Source of the DNA: Oscillospiraceae bacterium
Lineage (GTDB): Bacteria; Bacillota; Clostridia; Oscillospirales; Ruminococcaceae
Assembly: GCA_031285945.1 (NCBI GenBank)
Contig: JAITVF010000019.1
Coordinates: forward strand, 1 to 7,153
DNA length: 7,153 nucleotides
Direction of reading: 5' to 3'
Shown: positions 5,635 through 7,153 of the stretch, in pieces
Layout of the letters: each line of letters begins with the position of its first letter
How positions within the stretch are numbered: the first letter of the stretch is position 1
The notes under the pieces: model-generated
Databases searched by the model: none
Told to the model about the DNA's origin: nothing
What the model saw: only the letters and a program-made list of their open reading frames with translations
Translations under genes and position numbers: made by a program

Positions 5635-6978
5635 ATGAAATACGCTTTATTTTTCCTTGCGGTTATCTTTATTTCGCTTATTCTTCCCGCTCCGGCCTTT
5701 TGCGCCATGGCCCCCGAGCTTACCGGGATTACCGACTTTGAGCTTTCTGACGGGGGTGGCGCCGAGGCCCTTATCGACGGCGACAGGACCACGAAATTCC
5801 GCTCGGAAGGGTCCCCTCTCCTGCGCCTGACCTGCGAGGAAGAAATTGCCGGGCTATATTTAATCTGGGATCTTCCGCCAGGTCAATATAACCTTTCGGC
5901 GGAGGGGGCGGAGCTTTCCTGCGGCCAAAACGGCTTTATCCACGAATATATAAGCCTGCCCCAAAACGCCCGTACGGTTGATTTAGCCCTGCCAGCGGGC
6001 GCTTTTACCCTGAGCGACGTATATCTCTTTGGCGAGGGTGAGCTTCCCTCATGGGTGGAGGTCTGGCAGCCTTACTGCGAAAGGGCCGACCTGCTGGTCA
6101 TACCCACGCACGCCGACGACGAGTATCTCTTTTTTGGCGGAACGCTGCCCTTTTACGCGGGGGAGCTTAAGCTTGAGGTTCAGGTTGCCTACCTCACCAA
6201 CCACTGGTCGGAATCGGCTTACCGCCCCCACGAGCTGCTGTCGGGGCTGTGGGAGGTGGGGGTGCGCAATTACCCCGTGATATCAGGCTTTGCCGACATG
6301 TACTCGGAAACTATAGAGCAAGCCGAGGCGCAGTATGGCCGGGAAAATGTCACGGCTTACCTTACAATGCTTTTGCGCCGGTTTAAGCCCCGGGCGGTGA
6401 TAGGCCACGACCTTGACGGCGAATACGGTCACGGCGCCCACAAGCTGGGCGCGAGCTGCCTGCTCGCCGCCGCCGACGCAAGCCCCGACCCGGGCCTTTA
6501 CCCCGAAAGCGCCGAGGCCTACGGCGCCTACGAGGCTCCAAAGGTTTATCTTCACCTTTACCCCGAAAATGAAATCGTAATGGACTGGGATGTTTATCTT
6601 CCCGCCTTTGGCGCAACCGCGTTCGAGGCGGCGTCGCGGGGGTTTGCCCACCACAAGTCCCAGCATACGTATTTTGCAATGGAGCCCCAGGGAAGCTGGG
6701 ATTGCCGCAAATTCGGGCTGGCCCGCACAACCGTGGGCCCCGACCTGAAAAGTAACGATTTTTTGGAGAACACCGCCCCATATACAGCCCCCGAGCCGGA
6801 GCCGGAACCCGAGCCAGAACCCGAGCCTGTTTCTTCCGCGCCGCCCGAGGCGTCCCGGCCGTATATTCCCAATGTGGAGCCGGAAAGCCCGCGCTTACCC
6901 TTATCGGCAATCGCGGCGGCGATATTGGCCGCCGGTTTGGCGTTAATCTTATATTACAGGCTGCGGGGCAGTAAGTAG
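5635..6978 (+). CDS. Secreted, membrane-anchored PIG-L/LmbE-family deacetylase
   Basis: The protein (447 aa) belongs to the PIG-L/LmbE zinc-dependent N-deacetylase family, whose known members remove acetyl groups from GlcNAc-containing molecules. Order of parts: a signal peptide (MKYALFFLAVIFISLILPAPA, cleaved around residues 21-24); a beta-rich region at about 30-145 containing ALIDGDRTTKF, reminiscent of discoidin-like carbohydrate-binding modules; and the catalytic domain at about 150-375. That domain has HADDE at 159-163 (family HPDDE: H159 and D162 as metal ligands, D161 as base) and HDLDGEYGHGAHK at 258-270, where H269 aligns with the third metal ligand. A spacer follows with P386-P398 built of Pro-Glu pairs, then a transmembrane helix at about 421-441 and a basic tail RLRGSK. 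This predicts an enzyme displayed outside the cell and tethered at its C-terminus. The gene stands alone with its own promoter. The substrate (surface glycan, mucin sugar, peptidoglycan or antibiotic) cannot be read from the sequence. Confidence 0.87.
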   Translation: MKYALFFLAVIFISLILPAPAFCAMAPELTGITDFELSDGGGAEALIDGDRTTKFRSEGSPLLRLTCEEEIAGLYLIWDLPPGQYNLSAEGAELSCGQNGFIHEYISLPQNARTVDLALPAGAFTLSDVYLFGEGELPSWVEVWQPYCERADLLVIPTHADDEYLFFGGTLPFYAGELKLEVQVAYLTNHWSESAYRPHELLSGLWEVGVRNYPVISGFADMYSETIEQAEAQYGRENVTAYLTMLLRRFKPRAVIGHDLDGEYGHGAHKLGASCLLAAADASPDPGLYPESAEAYGAYEAPKVYLHLYPENEIVMDWDVYLPAFGATAFEAASRGFAHHKSQHTYFAMEPQGSWDCRKFGLARTTVGPDLKSNDFLENTAPYTAPEPEPEPEPEPEPVSSAPPEASRPYIPNVEPESPRLPLSAIAAAILAAGLALILYYRLRGSK

Positions 6979-7008
6979 ACCTAGATATGAATAGCCGCGC
7001 CGCTACTT

Positions 7009-7060
7009 GGGTCAAAACACCCGCCGCCTGCGAGCCGGGCCAAAACACCCGCCGCCTGCG
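7009..7060. repeat. Two-copy direct repeat downstream of the PIG-L gene
   Basis: A 24-nt unit at 7009-7032 recurs at 7037-7060 with one mismatch (T against C at the fourth base), a period of 28 nt. The shared core is CAAAACACCCGCCGCCTGCG. Two copies are too few and too similar to a simple duplication to call a CRISPR; I see no gene over it. Confidence 0.85.
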
Positions 7061-7075
7061 GGCGGCACCCTCTTT
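7051..7075 (+). terminator. Candidate terminator hairpin after the PIG-L gene
   Basis: GCCGCC (7051-7056) and GGCGGC (7061-7066) form a perfect 6-bp GC stem with a TGCG loop. Only a short TCTTT follows after ACCC, so the U tract is poor. The second copy of the direct repeat supplies the left arm; the first copy cannot form the same hairpin. Confidence 0.35.
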
Positions 7076-7153
7076 GCTAAAGCAATGTCAACAACTTAAG
7101 GCTCAAAGATCAAAGAACAGACTTGAGATTATGGTTGGCGGCATAAACCGGTT
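7067..7153. other. Window end with no recognised gene
   Basis: Composition becomes AT-richer again. The only structure seen is a short inverted repeat, TTGCT / AGCAA around 7074-7085. An ATG at 7131 opens a frame that runs off the window after seven codons without a clear ribosome binding site, so it is not called. Confidence 0.5.

Noticed and set aside
7009..7060. CRISPR array
   Set aside because: Only two copies with a 4-nt separation; there is no spacer of usable length and no cas gene in the window.
7131..7153. Start of a further gene at ATG 7131
   Set aside because: Only seven codons are visible and there is no convincing ribosome binding site.

Overview
The window looks like chromosomal DNA of a Clostridia-type Firmicute, probably of the moderately high-GC, gut-type kind. 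The evidence is a T-box riboswitch, a der-plsY-gpsA cluster of the sort found in clostridial genomes, strong AGGAGG-type ribosome binding sites and a TTG start on der. The body of the window is GC-rich. The first ~560 bases are visibly AT-rich and look like a separate segment of foreign origin.

Layout. (1) 1-504, AT-rich: the 3' end of a gene for a BlaR1-sensor or class D beta-lactamase-type penicillin-binding domain, cut by the window edge. It is followed by a promoter-like stretch with a perfect 8-bp dyad and then a 41-codon stub of a BlaI/MecI-family repressor that stops before the end of its DNA-binding domain. (2) 576-3595, plus strand: der (ribosome-assembly GTPase), plsY (acyl-phosphate:glycerol-3-phosphate acyltransferase) and gpsA (glycerol-3-phosphate dehydrogenase), with gaps of only 23 and 21 nt, so probably one operon. 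(3) 3618-3680: a strong hairpin between the convergent gpsA and trpB genes. (4) 3680-5458, minus strand: a TrpB2-type tryptophan synthase beta chain without a trpA partner. It is preceded by a complete T-box leader (promoter, UGG specifier, T-box motif, intrinsic terminator). (5) 5557-6978, plus strand: an extended -10 promoter and a secreted, C-terminally membrane-anchored PIG-L/LmbE-type deacetylase with a Pro-Glu spacer. (6) 6979-7153: a short GC-rich direct repeat with a hairpin, then sequence in which I see no gene.

How the genes fit together. GpsA makes sn-glycerol-3-phosphate and PlsY acylates it, so these two are consecutive steps at the entry to phospholipid synthesis; Der is a housekeeping neighbour. 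The TrpB2 gene is set up to be read when tRNA-Trp is uncharged, which fits tryptophan formation from indole and serine rather than a complete trp operon. The PIG-L protein acts outside the membrane on an unknown, probably N-acetylated glycan-type substrate. No phage, CRISPR, transposase, rRNA or tRNA gene was recognised. I did not find a clearly new multi-gene system. The most interesting parts are the beta-lactam-sensing remnant and the T-box/TrpB2 unit.
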